From assembly GCA_018873245.2 (NCBI GenBank), contig JAEMBT020000009.1:5615180-5679179 (forward strand): 64,000 nucleotides of DNA, read 5' to 3'. The position numbers were made by a program, and so were the translations under genes. Within the stretch, counting starts at the first letter, position 1. Each line of letters starts with the position of its first letter. The stretch comes from Archegozetes longisetosus (lineage: Eukaryota; Arthropoda; Arachnida; Sarcoptiformes; Trhypochthoniidae). The notes under the pieces are model-generated. The model was given only the letters and a program-made list of their open reading frames with translations, did not search any database and was not told the DNA's origin. Shown here one piece after another: positions 51,962-64,000 of the stretch.

Positions 51962-54900
51962 ATTTCATTTCATTTCGAAAATAAAATCAAGATATAGAGC
52001 ACAGAATAAGTACCATGCACGCATCTCCTGTTTCAGTTGACGTCCATAGATCGTATATAAGATTATTTTAAATGATCGAAGACAAAGCACATTAACAGAA
52101 AATATTGCTTTGCTCAATATTATTAAAAGCAGCTTTTTTCTCAACAAAAAATAATGCTTTTGTACGTAAAATTTAAAACTAAATTGAAGGTAAGCAAATC
52201 GATAGAATTTATAACGCTTGCTTTAAAAACACTATAACTGCATTCGCTGACAAGAAACAGTTAGTTTTCTTAGTTCAAGCTTTAACCGGTCCTTAGGGTA
52301 AAATTTTAAAAATAATGTTTAAATATGTCAGAATATTTAGTTTTCAAATAACTATCAACAATAAGATCCTTTCATTTATTTTAAACACCATTTCTCAAGT
52401 TTATATCACAAGTTAATGTATCTGATTGATTAAGAGTGCGAAAATAGACCGAAATTCATATACTGTATTAGTCATAACTTTTTTTCTAACGACTAAAGCA
52501 CAAAAAGTTATTGAGAACTTTTCGATTTAGTTTTAAATTTTATATACTGTATAAGTCATTGTAAGTTATAGTTTTGGTGTCTAATTTAGGCTATTTTTAC
52601 ATTCCTAATAAAAACCGATTAATCTACCGATTTTTGAAATTAACTATTAAATTCGATAATAATAATATAATTGTATTTTGAATATTAATAGATCTGATAT
52701 TTATTTATATCAAAACCCTTGTATTAAGTTTGCACTTAGTTAACATTTGAATGGTTAACCGATGGATCATATGTTTTAATACTAATTCATAGATTGATTA
52801 AATTAGCTATGTTTCCATATGACTAATGGCGATATGTTAATTAGCTTCAGATCTAATTATGCCTTATAAGATTCTGTTGAGTTTATTATAATAAATTTGT
52901 TCAATTCTATCTCTGAATCAGGAAAATCTGAATTACAGATCAGATCCAAAAATATGGGAACAGATTTATGAAGAATAATTTTTTCGCGTTCTAGTACACG
53001 AAAAACACTGTATTCATAAAATACTTGAAGCACTGTAAACCATAGACATTGTATTAGAACTTGCAGTGTTTACGTTTATTATTAAGTAAGTTACAAGTTG
53101 CTTTTGCCAAACTTTCTATTAATGTAATAATCAGACGTAATCGATTTACATTCAAATGAATGTTTTATGGTCAGCGCAGAAGAGATTTCATCCAATTATT
53201 ATAGATAAATGTTTGATTTTTCTTCGAGCCCTGTTTTTGCTCTTGGAATACCAAAAATATAAATATCTTTTAGCTATAAACTGAATATCTTTCAGTCAAA
53301 TTAAATCAAATTTTATAGTTTTATTACAGAATTTTTAAATACTATTTTGCGTCTTTCTATTGAATTATTATTCATCTTTTCAACTTATTTTTAAGAGGGA
53401 TATAAACAATTGAAATAAGCAAAACGATTGTAAGCGATCTATTGTAAATAAGTGAGCTACTGTAACGAAAGAGTTACTGAAAATGTTGGCAAAATTATGT
53501 TGCAATATAGTATAGAAGTGTCAATTAGATTTTTAAAATCATCTTTGAAGTGAATCAAATTTAGTATCGAAGGCGCTGGAGTTTCAAAGTAACAGAACAA
53601 AGACAAAAATAGACTCGATTCAGTATATTTTTATTAAGCTCATGGCGTGTTTGTTTTTATGTCAGTTCAGATTACAAATATTTTTCCTATTTTAATAAAG
53701 TTATTTGATTTGAAAGATTCATAAAAGAAAACGCTATTTTACGCTCTTGTGAGTAGCATGGAAAATAAATATACTTCAAATAGAAATTTTCCGGATTAAA
53801 CTTGAAACAAAAATTTTATTCATGACAAATGATTTGTTATGTGGCACTGATTTTAAAGGTTAGACTTGAAGAAAAAAACCCTAAGTTAACATTTCAGTTT
53901 AAATATTAATTCAGATTAAATATTTATTTTGTATAATAGGGGTCTGTTAACTATTTCAACTTGTGTAGAATCTATTGAAAGATGATTTCGAAAATCATAA
54001 TAGGCTTAAGCATACAATAGGCACTTTATTATGTGTAAAACTGACATTTATTGAAAAAATTCTAATGAATCTAAGTATAGCAGAAGAAACAAGAGTTGAA
54101 GAGCATAGCTTTAAATAGAACGCAATAACAACCAAATGTAAGCTTAAATGAAATCTAGGATATTGAAGTGCTAACTAATCTACCCAAAGAAATGAGTATT
54201 TCCATTAAGTTATCAAAATGAAATTTTCAGTATTTGTTATTCCAACTGACTGTGAATAGAAATGTGTGTGAGAGTACTTGTGAAAAATTGAAAATTTTTG
54301 AAAGCTTAAATAACTTGTTTTCTGATACAAACTTTGTGATTATATTAATTCAGATCATACAGTTTTCTTATTTCAACGATCGCCAATAGGTGCTACGCGT
54401 ACCACTTACTGGTATGAAAAGGTATCAGAACTGGTGGACAAATTTCTTAAACACTAGACATGAGTGAACTTCGGGAAAAGAAATTCATCAATATAAATGA
54501 GTCTGCATTTTCTACACTTTCAGGAATCAAAGCAAAAAACAGATTTCAAAACAAATTTAATATTGAACATGATCTGAGATCATGTTTGAGCAAAATTTAG
54601 CCCAGAATTAATATTATGTGTAACAGGAAACAAGCTCATACTTTAAAGTATGTCATTCAGTATTGGAAAACGTTTATCTGGTATTTTTCTTAAAACATAT
54701 TAACCACTAAGGGATAGATATAATAATTTAAGCGGCAGATATGAAACATAAAACATTATTTTCAACATTTCAAGCATGTTATTAATGTTTATATTTTAAA
54801 AATTTGTTGATGGCGAAAACCCCTGATTTGAGTTTGCGCTTTATTTTCTTTATCAGACATTAAAAGTTTTAAACTTTTCTCAGATGCGTTAAATCTAATA

Positions 54901-55590
54901 ATCCGTCACATATAAGTATATGTTAATTCTGATTGCAATAAATTTAACAAAATTAATTTAAAAGTGTTAAAAGAGTTTGCTCATATAACGGGTACGCAAA
55001 GAAAATTTGAGCTTAAAACTAAATACTTTTTATCGTAAAGTCTGGGATGCCTTGTTTCTATTGAACTTTCATTTGTTCTAAGAAATGAATTAAAAAGTCT
55101 ATAATTTTTTATTATTTAATTGTTGTTATTAGTATTTCTCGCTAATGTCTTAACATAAAAGCGTTAGAAAATAATATTAACCACATTATGGTATCATTTA
55201 TGATAATATACTTATAGAATTCAATTATAATACTTTTAATCTTAACAGTTATGAATGTAATGAAGGTTTGATATTGTTTTAGTTAACTCATTATCAGTTT
55301 AATGAACATATGCTTTTGGCATAGTGTTCAAGATAAAGCCTATAGATTTAGAGTTCAGCTTAAATGTTATATCAAAAGTATGAGTCCATTCAGCTGATAA
55401 GGAGTTAATTAAAGCAAATTGAGCCTTAATTTAGTCTTAGCGTTCATTATTATTAAGAACCTTGCCAATTACTTAATCCATACTGACTACAATGCCTGCC
55501 CTAAATAAGGGTATAAAAATAATTCAAAATATTTTAATAGATTGAGTAATTCGTATTGTATTGATGATAAGTCATTTTCATAATTAGTGA
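51962..55590. other. AT-rich stretch without a recognised gene
   Basis: No exon, RNA gene or bounded repeat was recognised. Confidence 0.35.
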
Positions 55591-56170
55591 TAGACATCAG
55601 CTCAGTTACCCTGAGCTTGAGCTGAGCTGGGCTGTGAGCTGGATTGATCTGATCTAATTTGATTGATAAACTTAAATTTTTCGCGAAACATTTTAATATT
55701 TATTAGAAATACTGGAAATTAGTTACAAAGTAAGAAATTTCAGTCTAAGAGTTTTAAATGGTCTAGATTTCAATATCTTGTGATTTAACATTAGGGGTAA
55801 TTAAAATATCAAATTATTAAACTAATACTTATTTCGAATCAAAGTACTTAAGCGTTTAATTCATACACACTAAACTTCTTTTGAAATAAATTATTGAATA
55901 TTTGACATTATCTTAAAGTTAAAACGTTTTAGAATCGTCTTCTATGGGCTATTATTGCAAAGTATTTAAATTAAACTAAAGGTCATTAGACTATGCAGCA
56001 TATCATTTATAGGTATTTCATTGAAAGTATCAAATATCTATTTGGATAAATCGTCTAAGAATAGTATACTCTAATAAACTCCATAGACTATTACCTATTG
56101 AGCTGACCTGAGTTGAGCTACAGTTCAGCTCAGCTCAAGCTCAACTCAGCTCGAGTTGAGTTGATGTCTA
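55591..56170. mobile_element. inverted-repeat element with AGCTCA-rich ends
   Basis: The left end TAGACATCAGCTCAG and GAGCTTGAGCTGAGCTG mirrors the right end CAGCTCAGCTCAAGCTCAAC and GTTGAGTTGATGTCTA. The terminal 60 bp on each side are built of GAGCT/AGCTC units, so each end also pairs with itself. TA stands at each end. The interior is AT-rich and non-coding. Confidence 0.7.
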
Positions 56171-56425
56171 ACAATATTCATAATTGCTAAACAATACAAC
56201 AATTTCATAGAATTTAGAGTTTTGTTGATATTGTTTCTTATAAAGTTACTTGTAATTTCAAATTAATATATACAATTCTTTTGTTAGTGTTAATCATATC
56301 AGTTGAAAATTTTTATTTTTAAACTAAAAGCTAAACAAAGACATATAAAATTTCAAACCAATTTTAATCCTGTAATAGCAGCGTTTAAAATATTTTTATC
56401 TGTGATCTGATCGAATTGATTAATA

Positions 56426-56789
56426 CAGTGATGTTCACGCTCACGTTCACTCTACCAATGACGCTCGGACGCCGAGCTTTACCGAGTGTTTAGTAATTCA
56501 AGTGATGGAGAGCCAATCAGGAGATGTTACAACTAAAAAGTACAACATTGTCAAATGATTCAATTTAAGCAATTATGTGCGCATCCAATGTTAAAATTTT
56601 TTAGTCAACGATAACTAATATGTTTCCACTTTAAAAGTATCAGATTCAATCAATAAATAATTTTTATTCGAATTTTTGTACGATAAAAGCTAACGCTTTG
56701 TACGCTCGATCACGCTCTGTAAGAAATTTTGAGGGTCGACGCTCGCGCTTGCCACCGAGCGTCAAAAACTCGAGCATTGAACATCACTG
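56426..56789. mobile_element. hAT-type non-autonomous element
   Basis: The ends CAGTGATGTTCA and TGAACATCACTG are inverted. The flanking 8-bp duplication is exact: GATTAATA at 56418-56425 and 56790-56797. Subterminal GACGCTCGG/CCGAGCGTC and ACGCTC units repeat near both ends. No transposase remains. Confidence 0.9.
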
Positions 56790-56797
56790 GATTAATA

Positions 56798-58899
56798 GAA
56801 TCCCTAGAAGAGTCCTCTTAGATTAATAATTATTGTGATTTGAAAATAACTGAATATTAAAATTTTAACCATTCAGGTATCCATTGGCAAGGCATTGTCT
56901 GTGCATTTCAATCTCAATTCTTTCTGAGTCATAGATATTGGAAGATTTTCACGTCATATGGAATTTTTTTATTAACAAATGGTTTACTTTCAAAGTCATA
57001 AAATATCAGTTCATGTGTTTATTTGCAAAAGATTCAATGCTCTATAACTAAGTTCGCATTTTACGGTATAAACAAAATTTCTGATCCGATAATTAAAATC
57101 AGGCGAATAATTTAATCGGAATTCAATTTTTAAATTCTTCAAAATTTTTAAAAAAAATGCATGAATTAAGATAAAATCAGATTTATAAAAAATAACTAAA
57201 ATCTGTAAATTTGGTTGATATTTGTTAAAGAAAGATAACTTTCTAATATGAGTAACTGAACCTAGAATAATATTCTGATTACTTGATATTTAAAGTAAAC
57301 AGTTTTTCTTAGTTCAAAACGGAGTTGCTAAATATGATGGGAATGTAATGATTTTCATAATTTAATACTCTTTCAACTATTTCAAAAAACAATTTTAACT
57401 GAATGAGTTGAGCTTTGAATCAGCTGTTACTTTCGGTTAAAATCGGTTAAAACCGATAAATGCGAACCGATCTATAAATGTATGCAGCTCTTGATAAGTA
57501 TTATCTTAGTGTGAAACCGACATATGTTTAAGAATAATTCTTTTTAAAGCAAAGTTTTTGTCCTAAAACTTGTTTTATGTTATTTCTAATTCAACTGAAG
57601 TAATAAAATTTTTTATTCTAAAAAATCTTCATCTTATGCAAGATGCTCTATAATTGTGAGTATGCAACAAAAAATTAGTACAAATATAACCTGAATTTTA
57701 TTCTTTGAATTCGTGATATTCATTTAGAAATCTGAACTTTTAAAACTCAAAAAGTGTTGGTATAAATAGAAAAAATACAACAAATTTTGATTATTTTTGA
57801 CATTTTAATTATATTTGATTGTCAAGGAATTAATTTCCGATTAAGAGAGAGGTATATTCAAATCTTATTGTTTAAAAAATAGAAAGAGAATCGATAATTT
57901 GGTCACAAAATGAAGGCTATAATAGATAATGAGGGTCAAAATATTATTAATTAACTTCTCTGTTTTTGAAATAATAAACGTATTCTTTGGTTTAAGAATT
58001 AAACATTAATTCCTTGACGTTCTAATATTTTATTGCATTTCAGTTCAAATGACTGTTTATCATGTTTTAAAATGTTATAATTTGAAACAAAAATTAAATT
58101 ATAATTTAATGCCTATTGAAGATGTGTTGAAAAGTATTGTGTTTCACTAAACTTTATTTCAAAAACGTTGAAAATCGTTTGTTCACAAAACTTCAAAGGA
58201 ATGAGTAAATCAGATAAAAATGACACAACATGCTATTTAAACTACATAAATTCGCGTTATCTCCAACACTTTCTATCAAATTAAATTCTTAACTTGACGA
58301 GACTTATTTCATAAATGAGTCAAGTAGTGGAATCACAACTGATCAATGACTCGAGTCTTTCGAGAGAAGTTCTGAATACTACTTTTTCATATTGTCTAGA
58401 CTATTTGTAAATAAAAAATATTTCAAATCTATTTTAACTTTAAGAGTATGTTATTCATTCACATCCTGCCATACTTTAGCCGAATTCTTCATTTTGAGAT
58501 CATATATCTTCGAATAAATTATTGAGATTCTTGAGATGCTATATTACTAGTTAGTTCAAATTTTGTTTTTTTTAAACCGATATCACATTAATTTCAAAAA
58601 TTCTGGTGTCTGTTTTCAACTTTGATACGAATATCAGTGTGAAGTTATAAGATTTGCGAATTTTAGACCACAACTCTATCAGGTTGGATGATAGATAAAT
58701 GCATATGATACCGATTGGAAGCACTTTTACAAAGTTCAAAACCGGTATATCACAAGTTCAGATGTTCTGACAAAATGATTTTTTATTACTGAATATTTAT
58801 ATGAAACGAAGCTCTCATTTTTCTTTTTGAAATAAGCTTTACTTGATTTTCCCTTACGTTTAGATTAATTGACAGTTGCAGTGACTAAGTGACAGTCAG
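56798..58899. other. AT-rich stretch without a recognised gene
   Basis: Nothing beyond AT-rich unique-looking sequence was recognised. Confidence 0.35.
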
Positions 58900-59040
58900 T
58901 TTTATTCGCGCTCCGTTTCGATAGGTATTAGGTATTAGGAGGTAATGTGTGTTGACCTGTGCGCGTAGTGCAATTCCCACGTCTAGCGCTGCTACACGCG
59001 CCATCTCCCTAGTCTAGACTGACCAACTTAACCTAGTTTA
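58900..59040. promoter_or_regulatory. GC- and CpG-richer island upstream of the LRR gene
   Basis: About 140 bp with many CpGs (GCGCTCC, GTGCGCGTAG, TAGCGCTGCTACACGCGCC) and a doubled GGTATTAGGTATTAGG lies about 250-400 bp before the proposed start of the LRR gene. It could be a promoter element or a repeat fragment. Confidence 0.25.
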
Positions 59041-59291
59041 GCGGTATAGTAAAACTAATGAAACTGTTCATTAGCTCAATGCAATCCAAAGCCATTCTGT
59101 AAAATAAGAATACAGTCAAGTGCATAATACCATTTTACCTTATGCCAATTATAACGTCGCACTGATGAAACCAGCTGCAACGCCAATAAAAACCAGTTAG
59201 CAGAATATGTGAGATCTTAACTTTTGTGTGAATAAATTGCAGTTAATTCTTCATACATTAGTTTAGTGCTATTAAAATAAATGATAATTCT

Positions 59292-60411
59292 ATGAGTAAA
59301 AAAGACTTGAAAAATACGAAAAATATTGTTTTTCTATTTAAATTTTATTTACTTAATATATTTTATTTAACATATAAGACTATTACTTGTAAATAATTAT
59401 ATATTTAATCTTCAACTATATACAGACCTACTTCTTATATTAATGACAATCTCTCACTCATTGGGAAAGACCAGTGATTGTCCAGATCCGGAATTGATAA
59501 AACCATGCGACTGTTTCACTAACGATAGCATTCACTGTGGGGGTGATCAATACATCAATTTGAAGGAAATATTCCAAAGATTGAGTGAAAAATTGAATAA
59601 TGATAAGAAGTCTTTCAGAGAATTTACTTTATACAACACAGCGGTTACTGAACTAGAAGATAATACATTCTCTGACATTACATTTGAAGAAATACTGCTT
59701 TTAGGAGCGACCAAATTGACTGTAATTCATAGAAACGCATTCAATGGAACCAATAAGAAAACGACTAATATTTTGTCAGAGAGTACTCCTATCACTAGTA
59801 CTTCATTCAAGAGTTTAGCCACATTTAACAATTTAGAGTCTTTAATTATTTTTAATTCGAATATAGAAGAAATCCCTTCTTATGCATTCACATCTGAAAA
59901 CAAACTGAAAACTCTAATCATAAGTGGCCCTCAATTGAAAAATATTTCGAACTTTGCGTTTTATAACTTGGATTCACTGACAGAGCTAATTATATCTGGT
60001 AGTTCTATAGATAGAATACCTTCGGATGCGTTTAATTTTCGGAAAGAGTCGAAAGAATTTCTTCAGATCCGTTTGGACAATAATCTATGGGATGGTTCTA
60101 GAATTGAGGTGAATGGTCTGAAGAATTTTAAGAGACCTGTAGTTCTCAATCATTACTGCAGATGGAATTCGAATCAAATCAGCTATTTAGATGAAAATAT
60201 TTTTGGTCCTTTTCTTGATGCTAATGAAAAAAATGAAATTCGAGGATATTTTAATCCTAACAATCTTATTCATTGCGGAATTATTTTAGACTGTAATAAT
60301 TGTAAAAATAAGTGGTTAGGAACAAATCATAAATATTCCAACAGAATTCATAATTTTTACTGTATTGATAGGAAGCTTTTTGATGATAAAACCAATTTTC
60401 AGAACTGTTGA
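59292..60411 (+). CDS. secreted leucine-rich-repeat protein, luciferase-subunit-like
   Basis: The main frame is 59443-60411 (MTISHSLGKTSDCPDPELIK onward). Alone it lacks a full signal peptide. A tiny first exon ATGA (59292-59295) joined through GT (59296) to AG (59424-59425) would add MNLLLIL and complete one; this start is a proposal. Next come an N-terminal Cys cap (CPDPELIKPCDCF...IHCGG), LRR units (LYNTAVTELEDNTF, LESLIIFNSNIEEIPSYAF, LKTLIISGPQLKNISNFAF, LTELIISGSSIDRIPSDAF), and a C-terminal cap (DCNNCKNKWLGTN...FYCIDRKLF). This layout resembles arthropod proteins annotated as the non-catalytic subunit of Oplophorus luciferin monooxygenase. These are secreted LRR proteins, and luminescence is not implied. 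AATAAA lies at 60499-60504. About 328 residues. Confidence 0.75.
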
Positions 60412-60820
60412 ATAATTCCAAAGTTGCGTAGTATTTGAGTCTTATTAAAATACTTATGATGTTCTATTCATGCGATGCATGATTTTAATTCTGGAATCAA
60501 TAAATAAATTTTTAAATATTTTCAGAATTTCATTTAATTATTAAAAATAATGAAGTAATGTATTTCTTCGACCGTTAAATAGTATATTAATATAATATAA
60601 ATACTATGTAGTTTTAATAGTACTAATAGTTCTATTATTTTACAATTTAAGGAACTGATAGCAATTTAGGTTGTTGCTAAAGTTATCTATGGAGTCGGAT
60701 AAAATGGTCTTCCTGTAGTCTAGAGCAAAATTTATGATAGTGCATAATCAATTGCGTATTCGCATTCTACGTTAAAAGTACATTAAAAAATTTTATGTGA
60801 TAAACTTTAACATAACGATT

Positions 60821-61550
60821 GGGTATACTTTAGTATAACACCGGCCGCAGATCAACACCAAACTTAGGATATAGATAGTACTCATCGAGTGATAAAAGAA
60901 TATGAAGGTTTTACCCACAGCAAATTAAAGGGGCGGAGTTATTGGCCACCAAAGTCAGTGGACATAAAGCCGAATATATCGTATATTCCGCACCTGATTT
61001 CAATGTGAGTGGTGCCAATAGACAAGAATGAGAGTACAGATTACATATATGCGATTAGGATTATGAAGGACAATCTAGGTTCCGAAATAGGGGCGGAGTT
61101 CCAAAAGGTTCCGTAATTCGTGAAAAATCGAAGACTATAGAAAATTCCAGAATCTTCTCTGAAATTCAGGAAAATTCTACAATATTCTAGAATTCTCCCC
61201 TAGGTTCTAGAACATTTTTTAGAATTCTAGTTATTCGAAGGAGTTTCGAGAAATATTAAAGGGTATATGTCGATCCATTTCGTAACTTTTCGATATCGAT
61301 TTGAGTTGGGTTGGGTTACTATAGGTTTAGTTAGGTTAGGTTAGGTTTAGTCACAAAAATACGGAGCCTAACGAACGCGCGAGTTGACGGCTGTACTAAT
61401 TGATTTTCAGCAACTTGGCTCCCCCTCCCCCTGCGCGCGTGAATATATATATGCGGCAGGTATTACCTGGATATTTGTGAACATCGGCAGTAGTATGTAT
61501 ATACAATGTTTGGTGCTGATCTGCGACCGGTGTTATACTAAAGTATCCCG
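60821..61550. mobile_element. inverted-repeat element, probably hAT-like
   Basis: The left end GGGTATACTTTAGTATAACA and CCGGCCGCAGATCAACACCA mirrors the right end TGGTGCTGATCTGCGACCGG and TGTTATACTAAAGTATCCCG. Flanking 8-mers TAACGATT (60813-60820) and TAATGATT (61551-61558) differ at one base. The interior has two GGGGCGGAGTT motifs, a TTCTAGAA cluster (61140-61230) and a short GGTTAGGTTAGGTTAGG run (about 61330-61347). Small frames inside run through the terminal repeat and are chance. Confidence 0.7.
61160..61180. promoter_or_regulatory. heat-shock-element-like motif
   Basis: TTCAGGAAAATTC (61165-61177) is a perfect three-unit TTCnnGAAnnTTC match. Related TTCTAGAA units follow within 60 bp. 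It lies inside a transposon, and no adjoining gene is known to use it. Confidence 0.3.
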
Positions 61551-62230
61551 TAATGATTATATAACTACTACAGGCCTGACACATTGCAGAACCTCATTAG
61601 TTCACTTTTCAATAATGCTTTAATTTCAATGTTTCATCAGAGGATCCCTTATAAACAATTGTTATTAAGTTACCCTCATATTTGACAGTCATTTAGTTCT
61701 ACCTTTTTCCCAAAAATTCTACATTTTAACAAATCAATTTTATAATAAAATAATTTTTCTAGCCCAATGAACTTTTCTTTTTATTAACTATGCACAAAGA
61801 AGAGATTTTTTAAGTTTATTCTTAATCTGTTAGGTTTAAACAATGAGAACAAAATTGATAATAAACATTAATAAACAGCCTTTCAATGTAATTTTTAACC
61901 TAAAATCTGGGTATGCAATTGGTTTTGCCCTAACCATTATGGTTTTTGCTGCAGACCACGAGAAAATTATTTTCCGGCCATTTATATAACGAACACCTAA
62001 AATTTAAGTAAATACAGTTCAACTTTCAATTTCAATAGTCATATGAATGACAAAAAATAATAAACGGTTATTTCCGGTCAACTTTTTTGGATTTTATTTT
62101 AGTAATACTCATTGACTTGTGTTTTATCCATATTAAAATATTCAAAAAATGTTTCAATGAGAGAATAAGAATTTATTACCATATTAAAACATCAATTTTA
62201 ACGTTAATTAATAGTATTGGAATTTGAAGT
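61551..62230. other. AT-rich stretch without a recognised gene
   Basis: Nothing recognisable between two repeat elements. Confidence 0.4.
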
Positions 62231-62686
62231 TTACCCCTTCGTCACAACTGTGGGGTGCAATATTCTCAAGTATGACTATAAATCTCGCTAAAATCAACAA
62301 AACGTCGTCATTTCTTGAGAATTTAGATATTCTTCAGTCATATATCTGACTTTGAATGACAAAATCCTGTTTAGTTTATACTTATAACTTTATTTAAATT
62401 TTTTTCTGGCAACATGTATTTCTAAAGACAGAAATTTCCCTTGACATCGCAGTGCTTCGTGCTTACTATATGTGTAGCTTTACTGTGATGTCACTACTAG
62501 CAATTTGAACCACTGATGACGCTGTAGTAGATAATAGCTACAAATTAACTAATTAGTTAATTAAAACTTCGAAAACAGGAGCTAACTTTGATTTGTAAAG
62601 CATCAGAACCAACTTAGAACAGATATAAAGTATGGAAAATGTGGGATAACATTTTTGCGTTTTCGGAAGTTGTGACGAAAGATTAA
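62231..62686. mobile_element. TTAA-target repeat family, copy 3
   Basis: The left end is TTAC (a decayed TTAA) followed by CCCTTCGTCACAACTGTGGG; the right end is AGTTGTGACGAAAGA followed by TTAA (62683-62686). It has the same orientation and internal blocks as the copy at 27003. It ends 58 bp before the third AGGGTGACCA copy. Confidence 0.85.
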
Positions 62687-62744
62687 AAAATATATAGCCT
62701 AATAGGGTTATATGCTTTACATACAATGTTTTATGCTGCATCGA

Positions 62745-63248
62745 TAGGGTGACCACCTCTGGCTTGTCTCATAGCGGTACAAAAATATCAAAAGGTGACC
62801 CTTACATTTTAAAAAGAAAATGCCGCTTTTATTAGTCATTACAAATATTTAGATGTCAAACAGTACATTCTTATATTAAAACATTGAAAATTATTAGACC
62901 TGGTATATTTTTTGTTAGAGATGGCATCTTTCAAAAGTTATTTAAAAGTGAGAAATACTGGTTTATATCAGATATAAGTCAAGACAGAAAAGATTAATTC
63001 TATAACTTTTGGTTTTAAACCACAGTTGTTTAAAGCATTAAAATGGGTTTCCTAAACCCTTATCATTTGTGAAATAAATTGAATGTTTGAATCTCTAAGA
63101 AATATTTTTCTAAACACATTTTTCAAAATGAAAGTTGAGAAAGGGGACAACTAACTATCCCGTGAGAGTTTTTGGTCTGGCGGATTTCTGTCTTTTATCT
63201 TAAAATGACGGAATTTTCCCGTCAAAAACGGGACAGGTGGTCACCCTA
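62745..63248. mobile_element. AGGGTGACCA repeat family, copy 3
   Basis: The ends TAGGGTGACCA and TGGTCACCCTA have TA on each side. Internal blocks match the copies at 25276 and 51441. Its left flank GCATCGA is identical to the flank of copy 1. Confidence 0.85.
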
Positions 63249-63545
63249 TGCATAGCATTGCGTCAAAAGACACGTAACTTTACTTTTTTGTTTATTTCAA
63301 TTAAATTATTCATTAATCGATTTTTAAAAAAAATGTTTAATGGCGTTATTAATAAATTGATTAATATTTAATAGCTGAAAATAGAAAATTTTATGTCGAT
63401 TACTTGTCTAAATTCAATTATGAACCTGCGGTTCTAAAAAGTGACACTTCTGATAATTCAGATGTAGAATAAACTAAATTTTCGATTAACGAGCAATGAA
63501 TTAGAATTCTATCTATTCCTTTTGAAATATAGTTGCAACTGTAAC

Positions 63546-64000
63546 TAGGGTGACCAACCGTCAAGATTTGTGAACCTTGTCAAGAGTCAAGGCAAAATTA
63601 TGTATAAACGGGAAAATGTCAAGATTTCAGACTTGAAACTCATAATTAATATAAATAGCAGATGTTTGAAGTCTTTCAACAGATAAAAATACCAACTCTT
63701 TAAAGACAGATTAAAAGACCAAATATTTAGTGGTAAGATAGAAAAAAGCAAAAGATTTGTATTATATCTAAACTTTTAACGAAAACAGATTAATCACATC
63801 TGTGCTTAAGTTTCATTGTTTTATGAAATATAAAATTATTTAAAAACTAAATATTATTTTAGAAGACTGTAAAAACTGTCCATAATATGTTATCCAAATA
63901 CTTCGATTGATAACTAGTCTGCAAGGAAAACAATTTAATAATGTAATGTGAATGAACCTCAAAATATATAAAAGAACTCTTTGTTTTTTTTTCAAGATTT
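63546..64000. mobile_element. possible AGGGTGACCA-type element, cut by window end
   Basis: TAGGGTGACCAACCGTCAAG begins like the 0.5-kb family, but the following sequence (GTCAAGATT, ACGGGAAAATGTCAAGATTT) diverges from the three full copies. No right end lies in the window, so this is either a related family or a chance match. Confidence 0.35.

Noticed and set aside
61330..61347. Telomere-like GGTTAGG repeats
   Set aside because: Only about three units, inside a transposon; TTAGG-like short runs are common in arthropod DNA and do not show a telomere.
61384..61623. Overlapping open frames on both strands
   Set aside because: They read through the terminal inverted repeat of a transposon; no domain content.
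1..64000. tRNA, rRNA, CRISPR arrays, operons
   Set aside because: No B-box/A-box pair with a cloverleaf, no rRNA-like conserved stretch, and no regularly spaced repeats were seen; the window is eukaryotic.

Overview
This is a window of eukaryotic nuclear DNA: very AT-rich, gene-poor, with split genes (GT-AG introns from about 56 bp to 2.4 kb) and many degenerate DNA transposons. The gene set is a trissin-type neuropeptide receptor, a GILT thiol-reductase cluster, a secreted DOMON protein and a secreted leucine-rich-repeat protein of the luciferase-subunit-like kind. This points to an arthropod, and a mite or other chelicerate would fit best. The taxon is an inference from gene families; nothing in the window proves it. 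No bacterial operon, CRISPR array, rRNA or tRNA was recognised.

Layout. At 0.3-1.3 kb there is a decayed mariner transposase. Between 4.1 and 9.8 kb lies the densest gene block: a DOMON gene (minus, one apparent 1-nt frameshift), a small secreted helical protein (plus), a secreted tandem-repeat protein (plus, two exons proposed), and an intact four-exon GILT gene (minus). From 11.8 to 15.1 kb two further GILT copies lie in tandem on the same strand, and both are broken by stops and frameshifts. From 16.6 to 41 kb there is no convincing intact gene. That stretch holds microsatellites, long foldback elements, short terminal-inverted-repeat elements, a Tc1 fragment and a Tigger/pogo-like element. 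At 41.2-47.0 kb lies a three-exon receptor gene whose splice phases join cleanly into a 410-residue seven-transmembrane protein close to the Drosophila trissin receptor; two non-autonomous transposons sit in its first intron. From 47 to 59 kb there are only repeats, including hAT-type elements with 8-bp target duplications. At 59.3-60.4 kb there is an LRR gene, followed to the window end by more repeats.

The genes show no common pathway. The 4-10 kb block is mostly secreted or lysosomal proteins. The repeats are the other main content: two dispersed families, one with TA and one with TTAA target sites, three copies each, plus at least four TA-flanked elements with long inverted arms and four probable hAT elements. 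All exon models were made by eye from splice signals, phase and family resemblance; they have not been tested against transcripts.
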